Positions 1 through 6,304 are shown, counted from the first letter of the stretch. The stretch is DNA of 6,538 bases from Chloroflexia bacterium (GCA_025927935.1 JAICKM010000398.1:1-6538); one strand, 5' to 3'. A program made the numbers and translations. Notes: generated by a model from the letters alone, not told the origin.

Positions 1-432
1 AATGATCAGGGCCTGCCGGCGCTGTTCTACGCGCTGAGTTGGAATACCGGCACGTTTGAGTTCCGGCGCGTGCCGCCCGGTCCGCGCAGCATCAATCTGA
101 CTCTGCCCGTGATCCAGGTGCGCGCCACACTCTGGCTCGACCGCTGGAAGGAATTGCGCCGCTTCTTCCCGACCATCTGGCACCGGGTGGGCATTCACCC
201 GCAGCCGGCCGGAGAAGTGGTGATCCAGCCGCATCAGTGGCAGGTGCTGACGCGCATCGTGGCCGAACCGATCAGCCTGGTCCGCCTGGCGCAATTGCTA
301 CGCATGGATGTGCTGGCGGTGACGCGCGTGGCGGTGGAACTGGTGATACTCGGTCTGGCGATTGTCGTGGCCCCCGATGAAGGGGAGGCGGAGCGCGATG
401 CCGCCGCCGAGGAGTGGAATCTTGGCCTCTGA
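1..432 (+). CDS. DUF4388 (PATAN)-like protein, 3' part only
   Basis: The reading frame is open from the first base to the TGA at 430-432, so the start lies outside the window and 143 residues are visible. The first part (residues 1-55) has the pattern of the DUF4388/PATAN domain: a short helix ending in a Trp, a 'GTFEF' strand (17-21), then a proline-rich turn, a hydrophobic strand and a helix rich in Trp/Arg. From about residue 75 to 125 the pattern QWQVLTRI...SLVRLAQLL...VAVELVILGLAIV looks like the winged-helix-like tail often found after this domain. Such proteins are generally linked to two-component signalling; no catalytic residues are visible. The following receiver gene overlaps it by 35 bp if its best-supported start is right, which suggests translational coupling and a shared signalling role. 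Family assignment is by pattern memory only. Confidence 0.6.
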   Translation, partial: NDQGLPALFYALSWNTGTFEFRRVPPGPRSINLTLPVIQVRATLWLDRWKELRRFFPTIWHRVGIHPQPAGEVVIQPHQWQVLTRIVAEPISLVRLAQLLRMDVLAVTRVAVELVILGLAIVVAPDEGEAERDAAAEEWNLGL

Positions 433-877
433 CCTCCCGGTGGATGGCCCACCGGATATGAGCGGCGCGACGCTCTTGTCCCTGCGCCGTGTCGGCGTGA
501 TCGACGACGATCCCCTGACGGCGCGCCTGGTCTGCACGCTGCTGGAATTAGACGGATACCAGGCGCGCCATTTCCTCAATGGTTCCACCCTGCCTGACGA
601 CCTGGTGCAAGCGGGGGTGGGCGCGGTGATCTGCGATAATCGCATGCCGGGCCGCAGCGGCACCGAAGTGCTGGCGCTGTTGCGCGCCGATCCCCGCTTC
701 CGTGATGTCCGCGCCGTGCTGATGTCGGGCCTACCACTGGAGGAGCGGGTCTGGCGCGAGCAGGGCGCTGATGCTTTCCTGCTCAAGCCCTTTACCCACC
801 GCCATTTGCTGGCCGCAATGACTGCCGCCGGTGTCTGGCCGCTTCCTGGCGCGAAAAGCGCTTTCACTAAGGAATAG
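398..877 (+). CDS. Stand-alone response regulator receiver protein
   Basis: A single receiver (CheY-like) domain of 159 residues with no output domain. The acidic pocket is D36-D38 (VIDDDP), the phospho-acceptor is D80 in ICDNRMPG, the switch Ser/Thr is S110 in LMSG, and the conserved Lys is K130 in LLKPF. It should receive a phosphoryl group from a histidine kinase that is not in the window and act by protein contact. Start choice: ATG 398 has a GGAGG at 384-388 (9-nt spacing) and overlaps the upstream gene by 35 bp. ATG 458 would give a tidy 139-residue receiver but has no visible ribosome site. The longer TTG start at 362 is unlikely. The N-terminal 20 residues (Pro-rich) before the domain are therefore uncertain. 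The gene is followed after only 4 bp by the aminotransferase, so the genes are probably co-transcribed. Confidence 0.82.
   Translation: MPPPRSGILASDLPVDGPPDMSGATLLSLRRVGVIDDDPLTARLVCTLLELDGYQARHFLNGSTLPDDLVQAGVGAVICDNRMPGRSGTEVLALLRADPRFRDVRAVLMSGLPLEERVWREQGADAFLLKPFTHRHLLAAMTAAGVWPLPGAKSAFTKE
869..874 (+). promoter_or_regulatory. Ribosome binding site of the aminotransferase gene
   Basis: AAGGAA lies 7 nt upstream of ATG 882 and overlaps the last codons of the receiver gene. It decides the start: the longer in-frame GTG at 831 would place 17 residues inside the receiver gene and has no comparable site. Confidence 0.65.
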
Positions 878-881
878 ACGC

Positions 882-2084
882 ATGAGCCTCGATACCGATC
901 TGCGCGGCGCCGGGCGGATGGCCGCGCGAGTGGCCGGCTTCGGCACCTCGATCTTCAGCGAAATGAGCGCGCTGGCCCGCGCGCATGGCGCGGTGAACCT
1001 GTCACAGGGCTTCCCCGATTTCGCCTCGCCGGAGTGGATCCGCGCGGCAGCCGAGCAGGCCATCGCCGCCGACCTGAGCCAGTATGCCGTCAGCCACGGA
1101 TCGCCGCGGCTGCGCCAGGCGCTGGCCGCCCAGGAAGCCGCCGCCTATGGCCTCGACTACGACGCGGACCGTGAAGTCACCGTGACCAGCGGCGCGACGG
1201 AGGCGATCTTCGCGACGATGCTGGCCCTGGTCAACCCCGGCGATGAAGTGATCGTGTTTGAGCCGTGCTACGACTCCTATGTGCCGGGCATCGAGATGGC
1301 CGGGGGCACGGCCCGCTACGTCCGGCTGGACGCGCCCGACTGGCAGTTCGACCCGGCGGTGCTGAAAGCCGCCGTCACCCCGCGCACGCGCCTGATCCTG
1401 GTCAATACGCCGCATAATCCCACCGGCAAAGTCTTCACCCCCGCCGAGTTGGAGATGGTGGCCGATCTCTGCCGCCGGCATAACCTGATCGCCGTGACCG
1501 ACGAGGTCTACGAGCATATTGTCTTCCCGCCCGCCGCGCATGGGCCGCTGGCGACTCTGCCCGGCATGCGCGACAGGACGGTGACGATCAGCAGCACCTC
1601 GAAGACCTTCAGCCTCACCGGGTGGAAGATCGGCTATGCCTTCGCGCCGCCGGACTTGAGCGAGGCGATCCGGCGGGTGCACCAGTTTGTCGTCTTTTGC
1701 TCGGTGACGCCGTTACAGGAGGCCATGGCGACCGCCGTCGAACAGGCACCGGGGCGCGGGTATTACGCGGAGTTCCTGGCCGATTATGTGACGCGGCGTG
1801 ATTTCCTCTACACGGCGCTTGACCGGGTCGGCCTGCGCCCGCAACAACCGCAGGGCGCCTACTTCATCATGTGCGACGTGACTCATCTAGGCTTCGCGGA
1901 CGACGTGGCGTTTGCCCGTTACCTTACCACGGAGGTCGGCGTGGCGGCCATTCCGCCGTCGGCTTTCTACCACACGCCGCCACCCCAGCAGTTGGCCCGC
2001 TTCTGCTTCGCCAAGAACCCGCACACCCTGCAAGCCGCCGCCGACCGGCTCACCGCCTGGCGCGGCCACGTCAACGGGGAGTAG
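882..2084 (+). CDS. PLP-dependent aminotransferase, class I/II (methionine/kynurenine aminotransferase-like)
   Basis: A full-length 400-residue fold-type I aminotransferase that transfers an amino group from an amino acid to a 2-oxo acid using pyridoxal phosphate in the cytosol. The N-terminal motif VNLSQGFPDF (38-47) and FSEMSALA (25-32) are characteristic of the YbdL/kynurenine aminotransferase/cysteine-S-conjugate lyase group. Other landmarks are TSGATEAIFA (cofactor phosphate region), NTPHNPTGK (N179 contacts the PLP ring), TDEVYEH (D207, Y210), SSTSKTFSLTGWKIGY (K241 forms the Schiff base) and R373 in LARFCFAKN, which should bind the substrate carboxylate. Nothing appears missing. By analogy with E. 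coli YbdL the substrate could be methionine, aromatic amino acids or kynurenine, but sequence alone does not decide. It starts 4 bp after the receiver gene, an association without an obvious functional link. Its end overlaps the convergent cyclotransferase-like gene by 14 bp. Confidence 0.92.
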   Translation: MSLDTDLRGAGRMAARVAGFGTSIFSEMSALARAHGAVNLSQGFPDFASPEWIRAAAEQAIAADLSQYAVSHGSPRLRQALAAQEAAAYGLDYDADREVTVTSGATEAIFATMLALVNPGDEVIVFEPCYDSYVPGIEMAGGTARYVRLDAPDWQFDPAVLKAAVTPRTRLILVNTPHNPTGKVFTPAELEMVADLCRRHNLIAVTDEVYEHIVFPPAAHGPLATLPGMRDRTVTISSTSKTFSLTGWKIGYAFAPPDLSEAIRRVHQFVVFCSVTPLQEAMATAVEQAPGRGYYAEFLADYVTRRDFLYTALDRVGLRPQQPQGAYFIMCDVTHLGFADDVAFARYLTTEVGVAAIPPSAFYHTPPPQQLARFCFAKNPHTLQAAADRLTAWRGHVNGE

Positions 2085-2616
2085 CGGTCAGGGGTCGGGT
2101 TGGCGCTTCGTCGCGCGCCGGCGCGGACCAGGCCGGGCTGGCGAGGACGATGCGGGTGGGGATGCCGGGGGCCTGGGCCTGTAACTGTTCCCAGCGGCTA
2201 ATCACGTGTTCCGGCAGCGCGTAGCGGCGCGCGCCCGCGATGAGCAGGGCCAGGTAGCGCGCAGAAGGAATGCCCTCGTTGCGTGGTGTGATGGAGACGT
2301 AGGCATAGGCGTCGACCTGTTCGCCGGTTTGCAGGTGGGCGCGCACCGCCCGGCGCGCATAGTCGATCTCCAGGCTGTCCAGCATGCCGGCCTCGGCAGC
2401 AGTGATGAGATACGCGACGCCGTACACGGCGCCCTCCGAGCACGTCTCGATGTTGGCGAAGACCGGCTCCAGCGCCGGCATGCCAGGATGGTTGAAGCGT
2501 AAGCTATAGCCGTCGATGCGCGCTCCGACCTGGCGCCGGGGGCGGATAAGCCGCGCCGCCGGCCCGCGCGGCGCCATATTGGCGCCGTAGGCAAAATACC
2601 AAAGTGATTCTTCCAT
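2071..2616 (-). CDS. Gamma-glutamylcyclotransferase-fold (AIG2/GGCT-like) protein
   Basis: A 181-residue protein on the minus strand. The N-terminal LWYFAYGANM (5-14) is the YGSN-type loop that binds the gamma-glutamyl moiety in this fold. LRFNHPG (39-45), FANIE (53-57) and VYGVAYLIT (64-72) follow in the expected order. E83 in MLDSLEIDY sits where the catalytic Glu of human GGCT lies (LDxxE). The segment DAYAYVSITP..PSARYLALLIAGAR (about 100-130) matches the C-terminal half of GGCT, whose members release 5-oxoproline from gamma-glutamyl amino acids; related proteins use other gamma-glutamylamines, so the substrate is not settled. The usual Ser of YGSN is Ala here. The last about 25 residues are Pro/Ala/Arg-rich and probably disordered. 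Start ATG 2616 has AGGA 5 nt upstream. I see no convincing promoter upstream. Confidence 0.82.
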   Translation of the reverse strand: MEESLWYFAYGANMAPRGPAARLIRPRRQVGARIDGYSLRFNHPGMPALEPVFANIETCSEGAVYGVAYLITAAEAGMLDSLEIDYARRAVRAHLQTGEQVDAYAYVSITPRNEGIPSARYLALLIAGARRYALPEHVISRWEQLQAQAPGIPTRIVLASPAWSAPARDEAPTRPLTATPR

Positions 2617-2665
2617 GTCTTTCCTACCCCTAACTGTGCGGCAATACGCAACTGCTGCTCACCGC

Positions 2666-2690
2666 ACCGGTGGCCGCCGCTGCCGCCGGT
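2666..2690. repeat. GC-rich hairpin upstream of the cyclotransferase-like gene
   Basis: ACCGGTGGC (2666-2674) can pair with GCCGCCGGT (2682-2690), nine pairs including one G-T, around a 7-nt loop. It lies 50 bp upstream of the cyclotransferase-like start. There is no T-run on either side, so it is not a standard terminator. In GC-rich DNA such a stem may be fortuitous. Confidence 0.35.
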
Positions 2691-2771
2691 ATCGCTGTCT
2701 GCTTAATTTGTGCCACGACCCTAGCCGGCGGGCGATAGATCCGCTGATCGTACACTGAGATGCAGACCCGG

Positions 2772-2813
2772 CGGATGTATTGCGCTCACGAAACGGCTGC
2801 GCGTATACATCCG
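2772..2813. repeat. Perfect 9-bp inverted repeat in intergenic DNA
   Basis: CGGATGTAT (2772-2780) is exactly complementary to ATACATCCG (2805-2813). Inside, GCGC (2782-2785) can also pair with GCGC (2799-2802), leaving a 13-nt loop. The whole forms a stem with a small internal loop. No T-run follows. The palindrome could be an operator or the end of a small RNA; TTGCGC at 2780-2785 and TATACA at 2804-2809 also form a weak plus-strand promoter-like pair within it. Confidence 0.45.
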
Positions 2814-2822
2814 TAAATAGAG

Positions 2823-2851
2823 TATGCAGGTTAATATATAGGTATATGCAG
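2823..2851. repeat. Two TATGCAG copies 22 bp apart in an AT-rich patch
   Basis: TATGCAG occurs at 2823-2829 and again at 2845-2851, separated by an A/T-rich core that includes AATATATAGG. The 22-bp periodicity is close to two helical turns, which would put both copies on the same face of the DNA. This suggests a binding site, but two 7-bp copies are weak evidence. Confidence 0.3.
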
Positions 2852-3070
2852 CTTTATGGAAAGCCGATAATCCTGCCCGGTTACGGGACCGGCGTATATT
2901 CCTCAGCGAACAGGGGCACCCCGGTGCCGATTCCCCATCCGGGGCGCGCCGTTGGCGCCGCCGACACGTGTTGGCCGGGCCGATCCCTGGCGCGAGGAGT
3001 AGCATATCGTGTAAGAAGCCCCTGCTGATGTGATGTTTCGTTCCATTAACGTGATAGAAGTAGACCGGTT

Positions 3071-3096
3071 GAGGGTGTTTGCTTGCTTTTACCCTC
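3071..3096. promoter_or_regulatory. Candidate operator: dyad across the hslVU -35 region
   Basis: GAGGGT (3071-3076) and ACCCTC (3091-3096) form a perfect 6-bp inverted repeat with 14 bp between. The -35 hexamer (3083-3088) and the start of the spacer lie inside it. A dimeric regulator bound here would block or position RNA polymerase. It is inferred only from the symmetry; it is not a CIRCE element. Confidence 0.35.
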
Positions 3097-3111
3097 TTCA
3101 GGCCGTATAAT
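3083..3111 (+). promoter_or_regulatory. Sigma70-like promoter of hslVU
   Basis: A perfect -10 box TATAAT (3106-3111) lies exactly 17 bp downstream of TTGCTT (3083-3088), which keeps the TTG of the consensus -35. Transcription would start near 3118, giving a leader of about 58 nt before hslV. It is the best promoter match on the plus strand of the window. Confidence 0.65.
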
Positions 3112-3122
3112 TAACCAGGAAG

Positions 3123-3154
3123 GGCGGGATCTGGGCGCATGTTCGATTCCCGCC
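3123..3154 (+). promoter_or_regulatory. Stem-loop in the hslV 5' leader
   Basis: GGCGGGA (3123-3129) pairs with TCCCGCC (3148-3154) around an 18-nt loop; alternatively ATC/GAT extends the GGCGGG/CCCGCC stem inward with a single bulged T. It begins a few nucleotides after the predicted transcription start and ends 9 nt before the Shine-Dalgarno AAAGGAG (3164-3170). It could stabilise the mRNA 5' end or tune initiation. There is no U-run directly after it, so attenuation is less likely. Confidence 0.4.
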
Positions 3155-3175
3155 GTCTGTTTTAAAGGAGTATAG

Positions 3176-3913
3176 ATGTACGACCGGAAGGAAGGTCCGC
3201 CGCGGGCGCACGCGACCACGATTATCGCGGTGCAAAAGGATGGGCGTGTCGCGATGGCGGGCGACGGTCAGGTGACAATTGGCGACGTGGTGCTGAAGCA
3301 CACGGCGCGCAAGCTACGGCCTCTGTACCAGGACCGCGTGCTGGCCGGGTTCGCGGGCGCAGTGGCCGATGCCCTGACGCTTTTTGAAAAGTTTGAAGCG
3401 CAATTAGAGCGTCATCGGGGCAATCTCCGTAAAGCCGCCGTCGAATTGACCAAGGAGTGGCGCACGGATCGCTACCTCCGGCGGCTGGAAGCCCAGTTGA
3501 TTGTGGCCGACAGCGAGAATCTTTTGCTCCTCTCCGGGGAAGGCGACGTGATCGAGCCGGACGAGGGCATTGTCGCTATCGGGACGGGCGGACCGTATGC
3601 GCTGGCGGCCGGGATGGCGCTGCTTGCCAACACCGACATGAACGCCGAGACGATCGCGCGCACGGCGTTAGGTATTGCCGCGCGTCTCTGCATTTTCACC
3701 AACGAGCAGATTACCCTGCACACCATCGATCCCGAAGGGGTGCATGAAGATCCGGTGACTGCCGAGACGACGGAGCCGCCCATCGACGAGGCTCCCGTTG
3801 CGGCCACCGCGGAGGCGCCCGCGGCACCCCGACGGGCGCCGCGTAAGCGCGCTCGTTCGGCGCCAATACCGGAGGGAGCGCCTGCTCCCGACGGGGTGCC
3901 TGCGGCGGAATAA
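3176..3913 (+). CDS. hslV: ATP-dependent protease peptidase subunit HslV
   Basis: The proteolytic subunit of the cytosolic HslUV (ClpYQ) complex, a proteasome beta-like N-terminal threonine hydrolase assembling as two stacked hexamers. The expected catalytic Thr is T14 in HATTI, so a 13-residue propeptide must be removed. Counting T14 as residue 1, D17 (D30), K33 (K46) and G45 (G58) of the E. coli enzyme are all present. E. coli Ser124 (GSGG) is Thr here (T137, GTGG). The family fold runs to about I184, then a tail of about 60 residues follows, acidic at first, then Ala/Pro-rich with a basic patch (RRAPRKRAR). HslV normally ends within a few residues of the TNEQI strand, so 245 residues is long against the usual 175-180. 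Start ATG 3176 has AAAGGAG 5 nt upstream. First gene of the operon; hslU follows after 104 bp. Confidence 0.95.
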   Translation: MYDRKEGPPRAHATTIIAVQKDGRVAMAGDGQVTIGDVVLKHTARKLRPLYQDRVLAGFAGAVADALTLFEKFEAQLERHRGNLRKAAVELTKEWRTDRYLRRLEAQLIVADSENLLLLSGEGDVIEPDEGIVAIGTGGPYALAAGMALLANTDMNAETIARTALGIAARLCIFTNEQITLHTIDPEGVHEDPVTAETTEPPIDEAPVAATAEAPAAPRRAPRKRARSAPIPEGAPAPDGVPAAE

Positions 3914-4004
3914 GCCGCCCGCGCTCGCGCCGTATCGCCGGCTCATTCCCGCGCACCTAGTACCCAACCCGTGGGCCGCCCTGTGTGGCAGTCCGCCCCT
4001 TCTT

Positions 4005-4010
4005 AAGAGG
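4005..4010 (+). promoter_or_regulatory. Ribosome binding site that fixes the hslU start
   Basis: AAGAGG lies 7 nt before GTG 4018. An in-frame GTG at 3985 would add 11 residues, but it has no such site, and the protein from 4018 begins exactly like known HslU proteins ([17 protein letters not shown]). Confidence 0.7.
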
Positions 4011-4017
4011 CAAGCCT

Positions 4018-5499
4018 GTGGAAAATTTAACTCCGCGCCAGATAGTTGTTGAACTGGATAAGTATATCATCGGGCAGACCGAGGCCAAGCGCGCGGTGGC
4101 GATTGCGCTGCGCAATCGCTACCGCCGCCGGCAGCTCAGCCCCGAGTTACGCGATGAGGTAATTCCGAAAAACATTTTGATGATCGGCCCAACCGGGGTC
4201 GGCAAGACGGAGATCGCCCGCCGGGTGGCCCGCCTGGTCGATGCCCCGTTCCTTAAGGTCGAGGCCACCAAGTTCACCGAGGTGGGCTATGTCGGGCGCG
4301 ATGTCGAGTCGATTATCCGCGACCTGACCGAAGCCGCGGTGACGATGGTCCACGACGAGAAGATGGGCGAGGTGCAGGCGCGCGCCGAGCGCCAGGCGAC
4401 CGAGCGCCTGCTGAACTTGCTGGTCGATCAGCGGCTGCGGGCGCGCGCCGCCCGCGAGCAGGCGCGCACCGGGCGGGGCGCCCAGATGGAGGCCACCCGG
4501 CAAGGTGGGGGCGAGAACATGCCTATCGAGGAATCGGGCGGCGGGAGCACGACTATCGTCGCCGCCGCCGATACCGGCGGGAGTCGCTCGCCAGCCGCCG
4601 AGAAGGCCCGCCACCGCCAGCAGCAGCGCCTGGCGCGCCAGTTGGCCGCCCAGCAGTTGGAAGAAGAACAGGTCGAGATCGAGATCGAGGGCGACAATAC
4701 CCCGTTCAGCAGCGTGCTGGAGTTTGTGCCCGGCATGAGCCAGGACGAGATGGCGGCCAGCTTTCAGGACTTCCTGGACAGCTTCCCGCAGGGGCGTCGC
4801 CGCTCGCGTCGCGTCTCGGTCAAGGAAGCGCGCCGCATTCTGACCGAGGAAGAAGCGCACAAACTGCTCGACTTCGATAGCATCCTCGAAACGGCCCTCC
4901 AGCGGGTGCAGGAAAGCGGAGTGATCTTCATCGACGAGATCGATAAGATCACCGGACCGGCGGTAGAGATGGGCGCCGATGTGTCGGGTGAGGGCGTGCA
5001 GCGCGATCTCCTGCCCATTGTCGAAGGCTCCACGGTGCAGACGCGCTACGGCTCGGTCAAGAGCGATCATATCCTGTTCATCGCGGCAGGGGCGTTTCAC
5101 CAGTCGCGCCCGTCGGACCTGATTCCGGAGTTGCAGGGCCGCTTCCCGCTGCGCGTCGAACTGGCTGCGCTGTCCCAGGAAGACCTGGAGGCGATCCTCA
5201 CCCAGCCGGAGAACGCGCTGACCAAGCAGTACCAGGCGCTGATGTCTACCGAGGGTGTGGAGATCGAATTCACGCCGGAGGCGCTGAAGGTGATCGCCGA
5301 GATGGCGGCCATCCTCAACGAGCGCACCGAAGACATCGGCGCCCGGCGCTTGCAGACGATCATGGAGCAGGTGCTGGAAGAGCTTTCTTTCGAGGCCGAC
5401 ACCCGCAACGGCGAGAAGGTCTTGATCGACGAAGAGTTCGTCAATAAGCGCATGGAAGGCTTTATCGAGGACGAAGACCTCAGCCGCTTCATCCTCTAA
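4018..5499 (+). CDS. hslU: ATP-dependent protease ATPase subunit HslU (ClpY)
   Basis: The AAA+ unfoldase that feeds substrates into HslV; a hexameric ring in the cytosol. From GTG 4018 it has 493 residues. Walker A GPTGVGKT (57-64) and the pore loop GYVG (90-93) have the same numbers as in E. coli. Walker B VIFIDEID is at 302-309 (D306, E307), 50 residues later than in E. coli, so the intermediate (I) domain has about 50 extra residues. The extra part lies around 155-220 and is Gly/Ser/Ala-rich followed by a Gln/Arg/Glu-rich, probably coiled, helix. After it come the sensor-1 strand ([10 protein letters not shown]), the arginine finger in ELQGRFP, sensor 2 R443 in GARRL, and the C-terminal DLSRFIL that docks into HslV pockets. 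All residues needed for ATP hydrolysis appear intact. The 104-bp gap after hslV has no clear promoter or terminator, so co-transcription is likely. Confidence 0.97.
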   Translation: MENLTPRQIVVELDKYIIGQTEAKRAVAIALRNRYRRRQLSPELRDEVIPKNILMIGPTGVGKTEIARRVARLVDAPFLKVEATKFTEVGYVGRDVESIIRDLTEAAVTMVHDEKMGEVQARAERQATERLLNLLVDQRLRARAAREQARTGRGAQMEATRQGGGENMPIEESGGGSTTIVAAADTGGSRSPAAEKARHRQQQRLARQLAAQQLEEEQVEIEIEGDNTPFSSVLEFVPGMSQDEMAASFQDFLDSFPQGRRRSRRVSVKEARRILTEEEAHKLLDFDSILETALQRVQESGVIFIDEIDKITGPAVEMGADVSGEGVQRDLLPIVEGSTVQTRYGSVKSDHILFIAAGAFHQSRPSDLIPELQGRFPLRVELAALSQEDLEAILTQPENALTKQYQALMSTEGVEIEFTPEALKVIAEMAAILNERTEDIGARRLQTIMEQVLEELSFEADTRNGEKVLIDEEFVNKRMEGFIEDEDLSRFIL

Positions 5500-5527
5500 G
5501 CCGGCGCGGTAATTACAGCCGACGCAG

Positions 5528-5561
5528 GAGGCGTGTCCCAGTGGGGCACGCCTCTTTGTTT
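5528..5561 (+). terminator. Rho-independent terminator of hslVU
   Basis: GAGGCGTG (5528-5535) pairs perfectly with CACGCCTC (5547-5554). The stem continues with a T-G and three C-G pairs to a 3-nt loop (5540-5542), giving 12 pairs. TTTGTTT follows at 5555-5561. It starts 29 bp after the hslU stop. The other strand has no T-run, so it should act mainly on hslVU transcripts. Confidence 0.9.
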
Positions 5562-5606
5562 ATCCCTGCCGGGGCCGGGTCACTGCTCCAGTCGTTGGCA
5601 CAGGGA

Positions 5607-6221
5607 TTACGGCGCGTCCAGCCCGGCGACCTCATCGGGGGTGTTGAGGTTGCGGAAGCTGGCGAGGGTGGGATCGTGGCGGCGTAGCTCGGGTTCGTCG
5701 AGATACTGGACGCGCACGGCGGGGTAGAAGGCGATCATGCGCAGGCGGCTCCGCTGCAAGCACCCGGCGATGGCAGGCAGGCAGGCTTTGCTATAGATCG
5801 CGTGCAGCGTCTCCAGTTGTTCTTCGCCGCCGGGGGCCGTCCAGCGGGGCACCAGCACATCGTACTCACGCGGCAGAGCGGCCATGTGGCCCAGCAACGC
5901 CGGTTGCAGACGGGGCATATCGCAGGCCAGCACAAAATTGTAGCGGGTGTTGGCGGCTTCGAGGCCGCTGTATAGCCCGGCGAGCGGTCCCTGGCCCAGG
6001 GGTGTATCGGGCACCATCGGCAGGTTGAGGAAGGCGTAGGGGGCGGGGGTGTTCGTCACCAGCACGATAGGGCCGAAAGGCGCCACGGCGGCGATCACCT
6101 GTTCGATGAGCGTCGGGCCGTCGGGGGTCAGGCGCAGCAGCGCCTTGTTGCGGCCCATGCGCCGGCTCTGCCCGCCGACCAGAATGATGCTGCCGAGATC
6201 GGCGTCCGCGTGGGTGACCAT
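5607..6221 (-). CDS. mobA: Molybdenum cofactor guanylyltransferase MobA
   Basis: MobA joins GMP from GTP to Mo-molybdopterin to make the guanine dinucleotide cofactor of DMSO-reductase-family enzymes, in the cytosol. The 204-residue product has the nucleotide-binding signature LVGGQSRRMGRNK (14-26; usually LAGG), the DTPLGQGPLAG loop (72-82), the metal/nucleotide site ACDMP (99-103, D101) and the C-terminal FRNLNTPDE (189-197). Length fits the family (about 190-210). Related nucleotidyltransferases such as MocA use CTP and cannot be fully excluded, but NLNTP and GPLAG favour MobA. Start ATG 6221 has GGAGG 7 nt upstream; ATG 6227 is only 1 nt from it, and a GTG at 6347 would run into the neighbouring repeat element. 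It converges with hslU. No other molybdopterin gene is in the window, so it stands apart from its pathway here. Confidence 0.92.
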   Translation of the reverse strand: MVTHADADLGSIILVGGQSRRMGRNKALLRLTPDGPTLIEQVIAAVAPFGPIVLVTNTPAPYAFLNLPMVPDTPLGQGPLAGLYSGLEAANTRYNFVLACDMPRLQPALLGHMAALPREYDVLVPRWTAPGGEEQLETLHAIYSKACLPAIAGCLQRSRLRMIAFYPAVRVQYLDEPELRRHDPTLASFRNLNTPDEVAGLDAP

Positions 6222-6228
6222 ATACATC

Positions 6229-6233
6229 CCTCC
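6229..6233 (-). promoter_or_regulatory. Ribosome binding site that fixes the mobA start
   Basis: GGAGG on the minus strand is 7 nt from ATG 6221 and only 1 nt from ATG 6227, so the second ATG is the more likely start. Confidence 0.65.
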
Positions 6234-6266
6234 GCCCTGATTTTTGCCTGGCGATTCTGTCCCGCC

Positions 6267-6272
6267 ATTATA
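6267..6272 (-). promoter_or_regulatory. -10 box of the mobA promoter
   Basis: A perfect TATAAT on the minus strand lies 45 bp upstream of the mobA start, preceded by GGG. At 17 bp spacing the -35 position (6290-6295) reads AGCCAT, a poor match, so an activator or weak constitutive use is possible. The transposon-like element begins about 20 bp beyond the -35 position. Confidence 0.5.
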
Positions 6273-6304
6273 CCCTATCGGGGGAGCAGATGGCTGCACC
6301 GGCG

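Larger units (their letters stand above)
2617..3070. other. Divergent intergenic region with many inverted repeats and no convincing gene
   Basis: This stretch separates the cyclotransferase-like gene (leftward) from hslVU (rightward). Two frames of 82-94 codons overlap here on opposite strands, but they lack ribosome sites, have no recognisable domain and cross the repeats, so I do not call them. Visible structure includes the GC-rich hairpin at 2666-2690, the inverted repeat at 2772-2813, a small hairpin GCTTT-ATGG-AAAGC (2851-2864), CCGGT/ACCGG (2877-2892), GGCACC-CC-GGTGCC (2915-2928), an ACACGTGT palindrome (2964-2971), and a long-range pairing CAGGGGC (2911-2917) with GCCCCTG (3018-3024). 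The last can extend by TCAG/CTGA around a 4-nt bulge. A patch at 2813-2870 is much richer in A/T than the rest. It could hold a structured RNA or regulatory DNA; I recognise no known riboswitch or RNA family. Confidence 0.5.

Noticed and set aside
2721..3028. Two frames of 94 (minus) and 82 (plus) codons in the intergenic region
   Set aside because: No ribosome site, no recognisable domain, opposite frames overlap each other, and both cross the inverted repeats.
3136..3162. tRNA or tmRNA 3' end (GTTCGATTCCCGCC resembles a T-arm)
   Set aside because: The 5-bp T-stem does not form (GCATG against CCCGC), no acceptor or anticodon stem is found upstream, and there is no CCA. The same bases form the leader stem-loop instead.
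3985..4017. Longer hslU start at GTG 3985
   Set aside because: No ribosome site; GTG 4018 has AAGAGG at 7 nt and gives exact E. coli numbering.
4147..5100. Long minus-strand frame opposite hslU (317 codons), and similar frames opposite the aminotransferase
   Set aside because: They mirror strongly conserved coding sequence in GC-rich DNA and have no family pattern of their own.
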